This document shows, piece after piece, positions 1 through 10,205 of a DNA stretch of 64,000 bases (the first letter of the stretch is position 1; every line of letters begins with the position of its first letter). Below the pieces are notes generated by a model. The model was not told where the DNA came from. It worked only from the letters and a program-made list of their open reading frames with translations, and ran no database searches. The translations under genes were made by a program, and so were the position numbers. The stretch comes from Bryoerythrophyllum caledonicum (lineage: Eukaryota > Streptophyta > Bryopsida > Pottiales > Pottiaceae): contig OZ020520.1 of NCBI GenBank assembly GCA_963971425.1, positions 27,063,535 to 27,127,534 of the forward strand. The letters run 5' to 3'.

Positions 1-87
1 AGGTTACAAGAATCGTCGAGGTTCTGGGAAAAGAGCTGGAGAAACGTTCAACTTGGGCCAAGCTGCAATTTACATGTTTGCACTCAG
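1..87 (+). CDS. Possible 3' end of an exon at the window edge (unrecognised gene)
   Basis: All three plus frames are open here up to a consensus donor (CAG|GTGAAT, exon end at 87). Frame 2 ends in the phase that would join to an acceptor after base 578, at the start of the open frame ending at 1383. Frame 3 gives a charged, helix-like peptide (RIVEVLGKELEKRSTW). Which frame is used cannot be decided. It is probably the penultimate exon of the gene ending at 1383. No domain was recognised. Confidence 0.3.
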
Positions 88-578
88 GTGAATTCCCACT
101 TCCTAACCTTACATTAACGTAACTATTCAATCTAGAAGTGTCTAGGATATCATAGTGTGATGACCTTTCTAAATTTAACCTCGTATTAAATAAGTAGGCA
201 ATCAGATTCTCTGAGCTTTTAAATTCATTTACCCAACTTGTGTCACTGGGCAATCCTAACTTGCTAACTTCATGTACTGTGTATTCTAAGAACTCTAGAC
301 AGTCAAATACCATGAATTTTTCAGATCTCACATGTTATATTTACACAAAAACATAAGTTGTAATTTGATGTACTTTAGCATTGAATATAGTATGCTAGTT
401 TTGATTTTTGCCTTCAAGTGGATGTATAGCAACTATTACGTAGTGTTTTTCATAGGATACAATTGTATTGAAAGGTAAACAAACACATCCTCATTTGTAT
501 AGTGGATTATCATATGTTCTTTCATATTTTTTTTTGGCTGTATGGTAGCAATATCATGGAATTAAGTGGGTTGTTCAG
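88..578 (+). other. Probable intron of the unrecognised gene
   Basis: AT-rich, with stops in all frames, lying between donor 88-89 and acceptor-like TTCAG at 574-578. Bases from about 205 onward align with 7255-7500 of duplication copy B, so this intron was part of the duplicated unit. Confidence 0.35.
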
Positions 579-1383
579 ATGCAGAGTATGGATAGAAAAC
601 AATGAAGGGCACCGTTTGCAGGCTCCAAATAAGGAGAAATTCCTTCTTCAAGCTCTGCGCAATCTCAGGTCGTTCAGAGCAGGCAGATGTGCATCTTCAA
701 AGACCCCATTGCTTCAAGCCATCGCTCGTCTCGAAAACAAGGAGCTGGGGTTTGCGAGTCAAATAGAACTTGACTCCCTAAACGTGGTGGTGAAAGTGGT
801 GCCACTGCTCGTCAAAACCCTTGCCATTTACCAAATCCGAAGTTTATATCCATCAAGATCGTACAATAAATTGGCAAAAAGCTGGAGTAGAATTCAGAAG
901 TTGGCTCTAGAAGCAATGGAGGATGAGCAAATGGAGGAGGAGCATGAAAAACTTGAAGTATTTGCGGAAGGGGGCATGTGCAATTCAATGAAGGAGGAGG
1001 AAGTGATGGAGATTTATGTGTCTGATGACATAGCAAATGGGGCTCTTGTTGAAGAAAATGAGGAAGCTTTCAGTGCTTTTGACCTTGACGCACCCATGCT
1101 ATGTTCCATGGATCGACCTAAGGACAGCTACATGAAGACCAATTTTGGAATTGACCACATCATGTCCCCCGCTGGTCTAGGAGAGGTTTATTTGGGACGT
1201 GAATATCAAAGTTATGATGACAATCAGTATGGCATGCCCGATCTCAAAGTCTTTGGTGTATCATCTGAGGACATGGAGGACATGGAAGACAAACAAGATG
1301 GGTCAAAAACAGATTATTTGGGCGAAAGAATCATCAATTGGGTGATTGAGAAGATTTTATGTTGTGGTATGTCCAGAAACTAA
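579..1383 (+). CDS. Terminal exon of an unrecognised plus-strand gene (duplication copy A)
   Basis: This is a long open frame in otherwise AT-rich DNA, ending with TAA at 1381-1383. The frame is open from 502, but the conserved acceptor-like sites TTCAG|AT (exon from 579) and TTTGCAG|GCT (exon from 622) suggest it is a last exon. A degenerate relative at 7.5-8.7 kb shows the same block structure, so the frame has been inherited as a unit. Visible features are a helical Leu-rich N-terminal part (LLQALRNL, SKTPLLQAI), a basic helical stretch (KLAKSWSRIQKLALEAM), then an acidic Glu/Met/Asp-rich half. The helical part faintly recalls a TFIIS N-terminal (LW-type) domain, but not enough to assign it. 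The gene converges on the cereblon remnant at 1984-2147. Function unknown. Confidence 0.5.
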
Positions 1384-1983
1384 ATAGTGGCAAATAGAAG
1401 TAGAGGTAGACAGCTTTGATTTTGTGTACAAATTTGCAGTTATTTGTAAAGTCATCCAAGTTTTGTACTTGTGTAGTTGACCACTTCAAGGAGACTATGA
1501 TAAGTTCCACTTGTTCTGAAATATTTCCAAAACAATCTTAGAACATGATGTGATCATCACACTTTTGAGTTCCTGTAGATTCAAAGTTCTGATAGATCCG
1601 AAGTCAAAATGATAACCAATCACCTCGGTCATATATACAAATCTAATATTCATAACATTCCAAAACCAAATTGCAAAAAGCTAATGAAAATGAGGCAAGT
1701 GTCCATCAAAAGGAAGAAAGAAATAGAATTCTGTGACTGAAACTCACCAGGGCCGCCGGAACAAACATCAAATAGCATCCGCATATTTATAACGAAACAC
1801 ACACGCACACACAAAACCTGCTAATACTTGTTTAGTGTAACATGCATTTTGAATGATGGTCTCATGCAAGCTCTTTCTTCAATGAAAGCACGCAGCTGGA
1901 ACTACTTTGACTTGAGTTTCAAAATCTTCCATGTGTAACTAAAGGAATTATCAACCAACATAATTGCAACCAATGAGACTTAC

Positions 1984-2147
1984 CCTAAGAACCAGCTGTT
2001 CTCGGTCTGCTGCGCTCCTTTGATGCACATGGTCCGAGCGTGGGACAGAGTGAGCGTCTCATGCTCATACACATGTGCGTTCATATAAGCCCTGATTGTG
2101 CCTTTTGCAGACATCACAAAAACATCACTGTGCTGTGCAATAACCTC
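1984..2147 (-). pseudogene. Orphan copy of cereblon exon 11
   Basis: This 164-nt segment has the same length, acceptor (TTTCAG|GAGG) and donor (GG|GTAAG) as exon 11 of the full gene (15240-15403). It is still open and still encodes CULT-domain residues, including the N-A-H triplet and TENSW. Substitutions have accumulated: the Gly after N-A-H is Val, GAIGAY became GTIRAY, and FPG became FLG. The last exon (14790-14970 in the full copy) is deleted and nothing upstream resembles exons 1-10. It is therefore a decaying fragment of the duplication, not a gene. Confidence 0.85.
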
Positions 2148-2336
2148 CTGAAACTTTGAAAGAACCAAAACCAAATAGATTGTTCAAAACAATTTCAAGC
2201 ACCATTTGAATTCACTTTCAGATACCATTTGGATGCTATCTCTAATGGCTCCAACGTTGCTTTAAGCAATGCTTTGGGTTTTCGGTCTCATTTTCTCCTT
2301 GATGTAGTTAGCAGCATTTTTAGATCCCCAATTGGA

Positions 2337-2575
2337 GTACACTAATTAATGATATTTAGTGTTAGCTACACTATTTAACTTAAACGCTCCTTGTTTTTTA
2401 TTTTTCATGAATTTTTTTTACCAGCTATGGTGGAGAAGGTACACTCCACTCATGACTATGCAAATGTTTGTTGCAGGTAAAAATATTCACCTTGGGTAAA
2501 AACATGCAGTCTTTCACTAAGACACTACACTAACTATGATATTTAGTATTGTCCATACTGTAGTGACTTGAACTG
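2337..2575. mobile_element. Degenerate ACACTAAA-family fold-back element
   Basis: It carries TACACTAATTAATGATATTT near one end and, inverted, CACTAACTATGATATTTAG near the other, the same end type as the elements at 5285, 5809 and 12624. It is short and diverged, with approximate ends. Confidence 0.4.
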
Positions 2576-2604
2576 TGTCATCGCCACGTTATGTGCAGTT
2601 GCAC

Positions 2605-3437
2605 TTAATCCTTTAGTGCCCACAAGACCCAAAATGGGACTCTTGAGGTGTTAAAACTCAATTTTCGTGAAATCCATGAGGAAATAGGTTGTGAAATGTG
2701 AAGTTCAAATTTGCGCACACATTACATGAATACTTTGCAAAAATCAGGTCATAATTTGGAGTAATAGAACTCTTGGAAAAGCTAGGAATACAACACAAAA
2801 TACATCAAGTATACTAAAATACAATGAATACCATGCCGCATACTATATTGAATTTCATACACATGCAAAATGATTTTGGTCTTCAATTTTGATTGAAATT
2901 TGTCTTTCAAAAATTCATCATTGTTTTGTGATTGTTGATCTCTCTCATTGCATACAAAACTTCCATTTTAATTCGTATCTGCTGGGAAATTTTTGTTTAC
3001 AGTCAAGGAGACAAAAGTTTAAAAAATCACTAATAATCATGTATAAATGTTTTCTTCTTGCATGATATGTCAATGCAAAGCTATCAACCTAGTGCACAAT
3101 GTGTGAACCTCTTTTTATTCAAAGTACAAAAATTCTTGCAAGAATCTATTGATGGATAAAGTAGTATTCCGTCCAAAGTCCACAATTTTCATTACCAGTA
3201 TACGGTATCTTTAAGCACTATAATCTAATCCATCAACCGTTATATGTTGTGCAAAAAAATTCCAAAATCAAGTCATGGTTTGAATTCAATTTTGTAAGCT
3301 TGGATACTAAAATTAGACATTATATTTCCATCAAAATTAGTTCAAAGCAAAAAATCAGCACATATCTTGATTTTGGAGAAACATTTAAGTGTGAGCTCCA
3401 AATTTTGAAGAACCCCATGACCAAATGCTCTTATGTA
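2605..3437 (+). mobile_element. TTAA element family X, copy X1, interrupted by a Tc1 element
   Basis: It starts with TTAATCCTTTAGTGCCC and runs parallel to 33640-34421 (X2) for about 750 bp, with shared text such as the GACCCAAAATGGGA block and ATGAATACC/AAGTAGTA segments. The Tc1-type transposon inserted at TA 3436-3437. The right end beyond the insertion (from 5113) no longer matches X2, so the right terminus is lost or diverged. The open frame at 3249-3800 on the plus strand is X1 sequence run into the transposon and is not a gene. Confidence 0.65.
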
Positions 3438-3466
3438 CAGTACCTTGCAAATGAGTTACGTTTATT
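3438..3466 (+). repeat. Left terminal inverted repeat of the Tc1 element
   Basis: Begins CAGTACCTTGCAAATGAG directly after target TA 3436-3437. Its reverse complement is found at 5084-5112 with one mismatch at the terminal base. Confidence 0.9.
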
Positions 3467-3542
3467 CGAATTGGCATTACAGATTCAATTTTGGGCCAAA
3501 TCATGTATGGAAAATTGCATTGGAAAGGTAATGAAGTGGACT

Positions 3543-4634
3543 TTACTGCAACAAGAAAATTTTACAACAAACTTGCAAAATCATACAACAATAAAGTATC
3601 TTAGAATATACTACCCACCATCTTATGCTACCACCTTTAGCATCAATTACAGCCTTCATACGTTTAGGCATGCTAGCAATGAGGATCTCAATTATTTTCT
3701 TAGAGATGCCTTCCCATGCCCGTTCAATGGATTCAATCATTTCTTCTTGGTTTTTTGGTATCGGCCCATTTTGTACACAATCCTTTACAATCATCCATAG
3801 GTTTTCTATAGGGCTCAAGTCCGGCGAGTTTGCCGGCCACTTCAGCTTCTTAATGTGATGCGCCACTCTCCAACTTTCAACGTATTTACTACGATGCACT
3901 GGGGCGCCGTCTTCCATGAGGATAAGATTCTCAAGCTCATCATGCATGAAATAAAAGCCACTTAAGCGACCTCCATATACAATATTCACAAAATCTTCAC
4001 TTGTGCGTTTGTGAAGTGCCATAACAATAATAGGGCACTTATCAAAGCTACTAAAGGCACCCCAAATCATGACGGAAGTGCGGCCCGACTTGAATGTGGG
4101 GGCTATGCAATCCATTGAGTAGCGTTCATACGCTCGACGCCAAACCTTGACTTGTGAGGACCTCTTTCCAATTTCAAAAGAAGACTCGTCTGTCCACATA
4201 ATGTTGCGCCAATTTGATAGAGTCCATCTCTTGTGTGCCTTTGCAAATGCTAGCCTATATGTTTTGTGTTTATCACTCAAATATGGCTTCCTCACTGCAA
4301 TTCGATTGCCAAAACCCAATTTGTTGATATACGTTGACAATGTGCGCTTGCAGACCTTGACCCTCATCTGCTCAATGATATCTCCACAAGATAGGTGACG
4401 ATTTTGGGTGAGAATGCGTGCAAGGTCCCTCTTATCACGAATTGAAAGCTTTTGAGCCCTTCCACAGGGCTTACGCGCTACCACTGTACCACGCTCACAG
4501 TAGCTCTTCCAGATAGTGAAGACAGTTGACTGACTCATTTCCAGTTCCTTCGCAATACTATAAGTTGACATTCCAGCACTCCGCATTCCCACGATGACCC
4601 CTCTTTCTTCCTCACTCAAAGTCCTTGTCTTCAT
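3543..4634 (-). CDS. Tc1-family transposase (DD34E)
   Basis: A 363-residue protein that would cut and paste the surrounding element. The start chosen is the Met of MKTRTLSEEE, where Tc1-like homology begins; the frame is open 28 codons further upstream. Residues about 5-50 form a first helix-turn-helix, followed by a GRPR-like hook (GRAQKL, near 58-62) and a second helix-turn-helix (about 63-105). The catalytic triad is visible: Asp149 in WTDESSF, Asp242 in MEDGAPVH, and Glu277 in SPDLSPIENLW, with 34 residues between the last two. There is no stop or frameshift, so activity is possible. The last 24 residues after SIRW are hydrophobic and Cys-rich, unlike usual Tc1 ends, and run almost to the left repeat. 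The family assignment is firm; activity is inferred only from intactness. Confidence 0.93.
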   Translation of the reverse strand: MKTRTLSEEERGVIVGMRSAGMSTYSIAKELEMSQSTVFTIWKSYCERGTVVARKPCGRAQKLSIRDKRDLARILTQNRHLSCGDIIEQMRVKVCKRTLSTYINKLGFGNRIAVRKPYLSDKHKTYRLAFAKAHKRWTLSNWRNIMWTDESSFEIGKRSSQVKVWRRAYERYSMDCIAPTFKSGRTSVMIWGAFSSFDKCPIIVMALHKRTSEDFVNIVYGGRLSGFYFMHDELENLILMEDGAPVHRSKYVESWRVAHHIKKLKWPANSPDLSPIENLWMIVKDCVQNGPIPKNQEEMIESIERAWEGISKKIIEILIASMPKRMKAVIDAKGGSIRWWVVYSKILYCCMILQVCCKIFLLQ

Positions 4635-5083
4635 CTCTCTCAAATGGAACCAATACACAACAAGCATGCAAAGACAACAACAACATGCACAACTTTGCAC
4701 AGACCATATACCCAACAATTTCGACCTCCACCAACACTCAGTTTTGCTACAAACACTCTAGCATTCAAATCCACTATGATTCTTAGAACCCAATGATCCA
4801 TTTTGTAGTTGCAAGTCAGACAAAATCTTTGTTGTGATGGCGTGTTCGCAGTTAACATTGTTGCAAGCATTCCAGCTGTAGTGACAGCAAGTTCAAGTTG
4901 TCTCTTAAAAATCCCAAATTTGTAGCTGTTGACATTTTGGTACGTCCTAAGTTTAGCAACTGGTGAGTCACAACTATGATTTTCATGTATCCACTAAGTT
5001 ACGTAGCCAGGTGTTTGAAATTCTTGCCAAGATCTCATTCCGAAGTGACACCACTATAGAAGATGTGTTCTGACAGTTCAAGA

Positions 5084-5112
5084 AATAAACGTAACTCATT
5101 TGCAAGGTACTA
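5084..5112 (-). repeat. Right terminal inverted repeat of the Tc1 element
   Basis: Begins AATAAACGTAACTCATTTGC and ends GGTACTA directly before target TA 5113-5114. It matches the left repeat at 28 of 29 positions. Confidence 0.9.
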
Positions 5113-5284
5113 TACAGTACTGTACAAGGAACGCAGAGAATGTTGTTCCATTGACAATTCAGATAAAAACATTGCTTTCAAGGTGGTCAGCGAGGTCATC
5201 CTTTCAAAAACACAAATAGATTAGGAAAAGTTACATCTTGGGTATGATGTTATTCTTTTGACGTGCTTAGACCCCCCATTCTAG
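5113..5284. other. Gene-free stretch between the Tc1 element and the fold-back element
   Basis: It should include the remainder of X1 beyond the Tc1 insertion, but no X-type right end is recognisable. Nothing else seen. Confidence 0.5.
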
Positions 5285-5563
5285 TACACTAAACATCGCA
5301 TTAAGTATAGTCACACAAATAGTGTAATTACCCTACTACACTATTTGCGAACAATTTCACAATTACTGTTAGCTGCAACAAGCTTTTTCATACACTAATT
5401 GTGCACAAGTGTAAAAAAAAACACCCATTTTTACTACCATTCACATATAGTGTAATGTTTCACATTTAGTGTAACGTTGTGTCATTACACTAATTGTAAT
5501 TCTTACATTTAGTGTAAGGGTTCGTATTTAGTGTAGACGACACTAAATGCGATGTTTAGTGTA
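5285..5563. mobile_element. ACACTAAA-family fold-back element, copy F1 (279 bp)
   Basis: It begins TACACTAAACATCGCATT and ends with the inverted form AATGCGATGTTTAGTGTA. The interior is full of ACACTAAT/ATTAGTGT-like words, so it can fold on itself at several points. It shares interior blocks (a word like TTGTGTCACTACACTAA and GGGTTCGTATTTAGTGT) with copies F2 and F3. It has no coding capacity. Confidence 0.7.
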
Positions 5564-5904
5564 GTGTAAAGTGGCTAAAGTTAGATGAAATGCTACATGA
5601 AGAACATGGTACACTATAAAATGAAAAAAGTGATGAATTCAGCCAGAATATTGACCAACACTACAAGTATTTTGCCACCTTTTGAGACATTATCCAAGAA
5701 TATCACATAGGCATATTAAAAACCACATTTACTCCATGCACAAGTTTTTCGCACTTCACCATAAACAATTAATCTAGAGTGTCCAGAACAGCCTCGTTTG
5801 CACTACAGTACACTAAAAGTTTCATTTAGTGTAATGGCACGAATAGTGTACTTACCTTAGTACACTAATTGCGAACAAGTTGACAAATAGTGTACTAAAT
5901 GCAA

Positions 5905-6300
5905 ACAAGTGTACTTTCTCAAAAGATTATTTGATCAAAATTTACTTTATCAAAGATTACTTCATCGGAATTCACTTTATGGAAAATTAATTTTTTTAAA
6001 GCTTACTTTTTCAAGAGATTACTTTTTCAAGTTTTACTTCTTGAAAAGTTTACTTTTTCAAAATTTCCTTTCCAAACATTTACTTTTTCAAAACTTTACT
6101 TTTTCAAAACCTTACTTTTTCAAAACTTTACTTTTTCAAAACTTTACTTTCAAAATTTTACTTTTTTCCTAGTTTACTTTTGAAAAGGTTTACTTTTGAA
6201 AAAGCTTACTTCTCAAACGTTTACTTTTTCAAATCTTTACTTTTTCAAATGTTTACATCTGGAAAAGCTTATTTTTACAAAAGTTTACCTTTTCAAAAGG
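5905..6300. repeat. Tandem array of a ~16-bp TTTACTTTTTCAAAAC unit
   Basis: About two dozen imperfect copies head to tail, with variants TTTACTTTTGAAAAGG and TTTACTTTATCAAAGA, lying wholly inside fold-back element F2. Confidence 0.8.
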
Positions 6301-6309
6301 TAAGTTGTC

Positions 6310-6500
6310 TTTTTCCCCTAAATTGATGTTTTTCCCTAGTTCTTGTTTTTTTTCAAAAATGTTGTTTTCTCCTAATTGTTTTTTCCTAATTGTTGTTTTC
6401 GCAAAAATGTTGTTTTTTCCTATTTGTTGTTTTCCCAAATTGTTGTTTTTTCCTTATTGTTGTTTTTTCCCAATTGTTGTTTTTTCCAATTTTTTCTTTG
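6310..6500. repeat. Tandem array of a ~17-bp TTGTTGTTTTTTCCCAA unit
   Basis: About ten imperfect copies immediately after the TTTACTTTTTC array. The two units look unrelated, so two separate expansions occurred inside one element. Confidence 0.75.
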
Positions 6501-6734
6501 TGAGTTTTATTTTTTCTCTTCTTCACCTTTTTGTACACATAATTCTCTTCTACTTTCAATACACTAAATGTGCACAAGTAAAAAAGTTAATATTCCAATC
6601 TTTACAAAAGTTCACAAATAGTGTAGTAGTTCTCATTTAGTGTACTATTTTGTCACTACACTAATTGCGTAGTTGACAATTAGTGTATGGGTTCGTATTT
6701 AGTGTCCACTACACTAAATGAAACTTTTAGTGTA

Positions 6735-7254
6735 GTGTTTGTGATGTTGAGGTTTATGTGTGAACCATGACTTTTACACACAGTAGAGTAAAGCTTGAAC
6801 TTTTGTTGCGTCTCCTTGGTTTATGCAGAAATGTCTTTGTCTGGATAATCACAGAAAGTCCAGGGAATTTCTATTCTTACTGTGTAACTCTCTTCTTTAC
6901 CGGATCATCTCTTGGCTTGTGAACTTTAGAACCTACATTTGAGAGCGTGTGAGGAAAACGTGAATGTGTTTCCTCGGATATGGAACTAGTGTGGAACAAC
7001 CCAAGTCATGCTTCAAGAGCGGGTTGCATTAAGCAGTCGTTGAAAGACATCACAACTGTTGTGTCATTTTTCCACGAGCTGGAAGAGTTCCACCTAAGAT
7101 ATATAAACCAATAAAATGATTTATGTTTTTGAAATTGAACGAAATGACATGTTCATTTTACGTGGAACAATCACAAAGGAGGATACCAGACCAAATAAGA
7201 AATAACAGAACCTCTTGATTAGCCTAAATTTATCCTCATACAGGATAAGATTGA
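6735..7254. other. Gene-free stretch between fold-back element and duplication copy B
   Basis: No coding frame, terminal repeat or similarity to other parts of the window was seen. Confidence 0.5.
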
Positions 7255-7509
7255 CATTAAGACTCTTAGAGCTTTTAACTGGACAATCCTAACCTAACAA
7301 CTTTTTGTAAATTCTAAGAATTCATGAAAGTCAAATATCATGTAATGTTGAGACCCTCCATGTTGTATTCACATAATAATTCTAACAACCTAGTATAAAG
7401 TGTAGTATGTTAGTTTTGAGTTGTGACTTCAAGGCCATCCATAGCAACTATTAAGTAGTGTTTCATAGGATACAATTGTATCAAGAGAGATTTCTTAAAG
7501 AATCTATTG

Positions 7510-8745
7510 TATGAATAATAATCAAACTTGGAAATTGATACACTCTGAAATTTGTATAATGGATTGTCAAATGTTCTTTTGGTTGGATGTTGGCAAAGCA
7601 TCATGGATTTTTGTGGGGTGTTCAGATGGAGAGTGGATACATAACATAGAAGAGCACCTGGTGCAGAACCAAGATAAAGAGCAATACCTTCTTCAAACTC
7701 TCAGCAATCTCATATCATTCACAAAAGGCAGACGTGCATCTTCAAAGACCCCATTGCTTCAAGCCATGGGTGTAGAGGTGGCCCGTCTTGAAAAAGTGGA
7801 GCTTGGGCCAAAGATGCAACAAAAATTGAATGCCCTCAAACTGGTGTTAAAACGATGTCGTTGCTGTTTAAAACCATTGGCATCCACCAAATCCAAAATT
7901 TACAAGCATCAAGATTGTACAAGGAAATGGCTCAAAGCTAGAGTAAAGTTCAGAAGTTGGCTCTAGAAGCAATGGAGGATGAGCAAAACATTGAGCATGG
8001 GACACTTGAACTATTTGCGGAACCTGGCAGGTAAGAGGAGCACAAAGTTATGGAGATTTATGTGTCATAGGACATAGTAAATTGCCTCCTGGCAAAGAAA
8101 AAATAGTTTTTTCTTTATCTTTTCTTGACACACCCATGCCATGTTTTACGGATGGAGTTGAGGTAGGGATGTCACATGCGTCCAAAAACCGGGGCCCCAA
8201 ACGTCCACCCCATCTAGGATGTCGTCGAGACAAGGGTAAATTGGCGGTCGCCCAATTTACCCCTGGTCGGAGCCCGGTCGCCGCCTGGTTGATGCGCGGT
8301 CGCCTGGCAACCGAGCACCCTCCGAGCACCAACCGGGGCCCGACCGGGTTGGGACCGTGACGACCTACGATAATAGAGGTTTCAAAAAAAATCTAAAAAT
8401 CTAAGTTACAAACGTCCCATTGAGATCCCGGACAGATGTCCCGTCCCATTCATCCAAACAACCTAGAGCTGAGGACATCCACATGAGAACTGATCATGGC
8501 ATGGACCACATCGTGCCCCCCACCGGTCTAAGAGAGGTTTATTTTCATCATGAATATCAAAGTTGTGATGACAACGAGAGTGGCATGCCTGGTCTCAAAG
8601 TCTTTGATGTATGATCAAGGTACATGGACTATGTGGAAAACAACTGAGATGGGTTGATAGCAAATTATTTGGGCAAAAGAGTGTATAATTGGGTGATTGA
8701 GAAGATTTTATCTTTGGTATGTTCACGAACTCAATAGTGGCCGAT
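7510..8745 (+). pseudogene. Broken copy of the unrecognised gene (copy B)
   Basis: Blocks such as ASSKTPLLQA are shared with the intact frame at 579-1383, and YDDN-type residues reappear near 8560. A frameshift near 7925 leads to a stop at 7964-7966. The reading frame is further split by a GC-rich insertion (8158-8460) and ends with TGA near 8612. The 3' flank continues after the 8750-10079 element. It has no full-length product. Confidence 0.8.
8158..8460. mobile_element. GC-rich ~300-bp insertion inside the pseudogene
   Basis: Copy A reads straight through at the corresponding point (about 1113-1120). This insertion is much more GC-rich than its surroundings and contains GGTCGCC-type words repeated in both orientations. 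Convincing terminal repeats were not seen, so its class is unknown and its ends are approximate. Confidence 0.5.
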
Positions 8746-8749
8746 TGTA

Positions 8750-10079
8750 CAGTACCCTCACACAAGTATACGTATACTTTTTTGATTTCGTACGTTTCCA
8801 CACTACACTGCTGCCAACTTTGGCACCCTCCTGAGGGCTGAAAAATTGTCAATTTACCATGAAATTTTTGGCACAAGATCACCTTATGTTGACAACATGT
8901 GTGCGAGATTTCAAGGCCAGAAGATGAATACAAAAAAAGATATTCAAAATCTACCAAGATGTGTAGTTGTGAGCCATTCACAGGCTAACCAACTATGACA
9001 CCCTCCCAAGGATTGAAAGAATTTTTTTTGCCCATGGAATTTTTAGCATGAGACCACCTCTATGTTTATAATAGGTGTGCCAAATTCCAAGGCCACATGA
9101 TGAATAGAAAAAATGATATTCAAAATTGTTTCTCGTAGCTACATATTTTGGTAGATTTTGAAGATGGTCATTTGTATTCATCTTCTGGCCTTGAATTTTG
9201 GCCTACATGTTATCAACATGAAGGTGATCTTGTGCCAAAGATTTTATGGTCAATTAACAATTTTTTCCGACCTAGGGAGGGTGCCAAAGTTGACAATAGT
9301 GAAATGGTTTCGCTGATTGTTTCTCACAACTACACATGTTGGTAGATTTAGATTTGTTTCTTTTCTTTTGTGGGTCTTTTGGACTTGAAATTAAGCACAT
9401 ATATAACCAACATAGATATGTTCTTATGTCCAGAATATCATGGAAAAAAATAAAAATTGAATCCTTAGGAGGGTGTCAAAGTTGGCAGCAGTGAAATGTT
9501 TCTCACAGCTATACATGTTGGTAGATTTCAAAAATCTTTTGATATGTAGATATTTTGGCCTTCAAATTTGGCACGCATGTGATCAACATAGAGGTAGTCT
9601 CATGAAAAAAAATTTATGGGAAAATACCAAAAATTCCAATCCTTGGGAGTGTGTCAAAGTCGGCTAGGAGTGAAATGTTTCTCACAACTACACATGTTGC
9701 TAGCTTTTGATGTAGTTTTAATTGTGTGGATCTTTTGGACTTTAAATTTTTCACACATATAATCAACATAGAGGTCGTCTCATGCAAAAAATAACATGGG
9801 CAAAAAAAAAATTTCAATCCTTGGAAGGGTGTCAAAGTTGGTAGCTGTGAAACTTTTCTTACAACTACCCCAGGTTGGTAAATCTTGGATATCTTTTTTG
9901 TATAAATCTTCTGGCCTTGAAATTTGGCACACATGTTTTCAACATAAAAGTGATCCTGTGCCAAAAATTTCATGGTAAATTGACAAATTTTTAGCCCTTA
10001 GGACGGTGCCAAAGTTGGCAGCAATGTAATGTGGAAATGTACAAAAGCAAAAAGTACGTATACTTGTGTGAGGGTACTG
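8750..10079. mobile_element. Large mariner-type MITE with long inverted arms (1330 bp)
   Basis: It is flanked by TA (8748-8749 and 10080-10081) and has inverted ends beginning CAGTACCCTCACACAAG. Imperfect inversion continues for more than 100 bp (TTTCCACA, GCTGCCAACTTTGGCACC and so on). It inserted in the 3' flank of the copied gene; copy A at about 1387-1400 is the empty site. The interior is built from repeated ~170-185-bp modules, about five in one orientation and two in the other. It encodes nothing. Confidence 0.85.
9123..10024 (+). repeat. ~180-bp modules repeated inside the large MITE
   Basis: Each module runs from a CTCACAACTACACATGTTGG word through GGCCTTGAAATTTGGCACAC and ATCAACATAGAGGT to GGAGGGTGTCAAAGTTGG. 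Modules begin near 9133, 9318, 9500, 9682 and 9857. Two further modules lie inverted at about 8800-9120. Confidence 0.7.
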
Positions 10080-10205
10080 TACATATAGAGGCAGAGGGCT
10101 TTGGATTCATGTACAAATTTGTAGTTATTTGTAGAGTCATCTAAGTTTTAGTTTTAAATGGATTTTTCCGTACTTGTGTAGTTAGACCAGTGCAAGGGAT
10201 CTATG

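Larger units (their letters stand above)
205..2255. repeat. Duplicated unit, copy A (partner of 7255-15535)
   Basis: Alignable blocks are 225-500 with 7255-7500 (intron), 540-1500 with 7560-8745 and 10082-10205 (gene and 3' flank), 1495-1570 with 11899-11983 and 13967 onward, and 1570-2255 with 13970-15535 (cereblon 3' part). Copy A lacks every insertion seen in copy B. Within the cereblon part, copy A has lost roughly 570 bp corresponding to about 14460-15030, which holds the last cereblon exon. The block order shows tail-to-tail genes in the ancestral unit. Confidence 0.85.
3438..5112 (-). mobile_element. Tc1-type DNA transposon, apparently complete (1675 bp)
   Basis: It is bounded by TA dinucleotides at 3436-3437 and 5113-5114. 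Terminal inverted repeats of 29 bp (3438-3466 and 5084-5112) differ only at the outermost base. They contain one uninterrupted transposase gene on the minus strand. Overall size, single intronless gene and TA target are all typical of Tc1/mariner. The element sits inside TTAA element X1, so it is younger than that copy. Confidence 0.92.
5809..6734. mobile_element. ACACTAAA-family fold-back element, copy F2 (926 bp)
   Basis: Ends are TACACTAAAAGTTTCATTTA and its inverted counterpart TAAATGAAACTTTTAGTGTA. The outer 100-150 bp on each side match F1 and F3. The middle is replaced by two T-rich short-period arrays (5905-6300 and 6310-6500), which produce spurious Phe/Leu-rich reading frames. No transposase. 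Confidence 0.7.

Noticed and set aside
3249-3800. 183-codon plus-strand open frame
   Set aside because: It crosses the junction of TTAA element X1 and the Tc1 transposon and is antisense to the transposase; no independent support.
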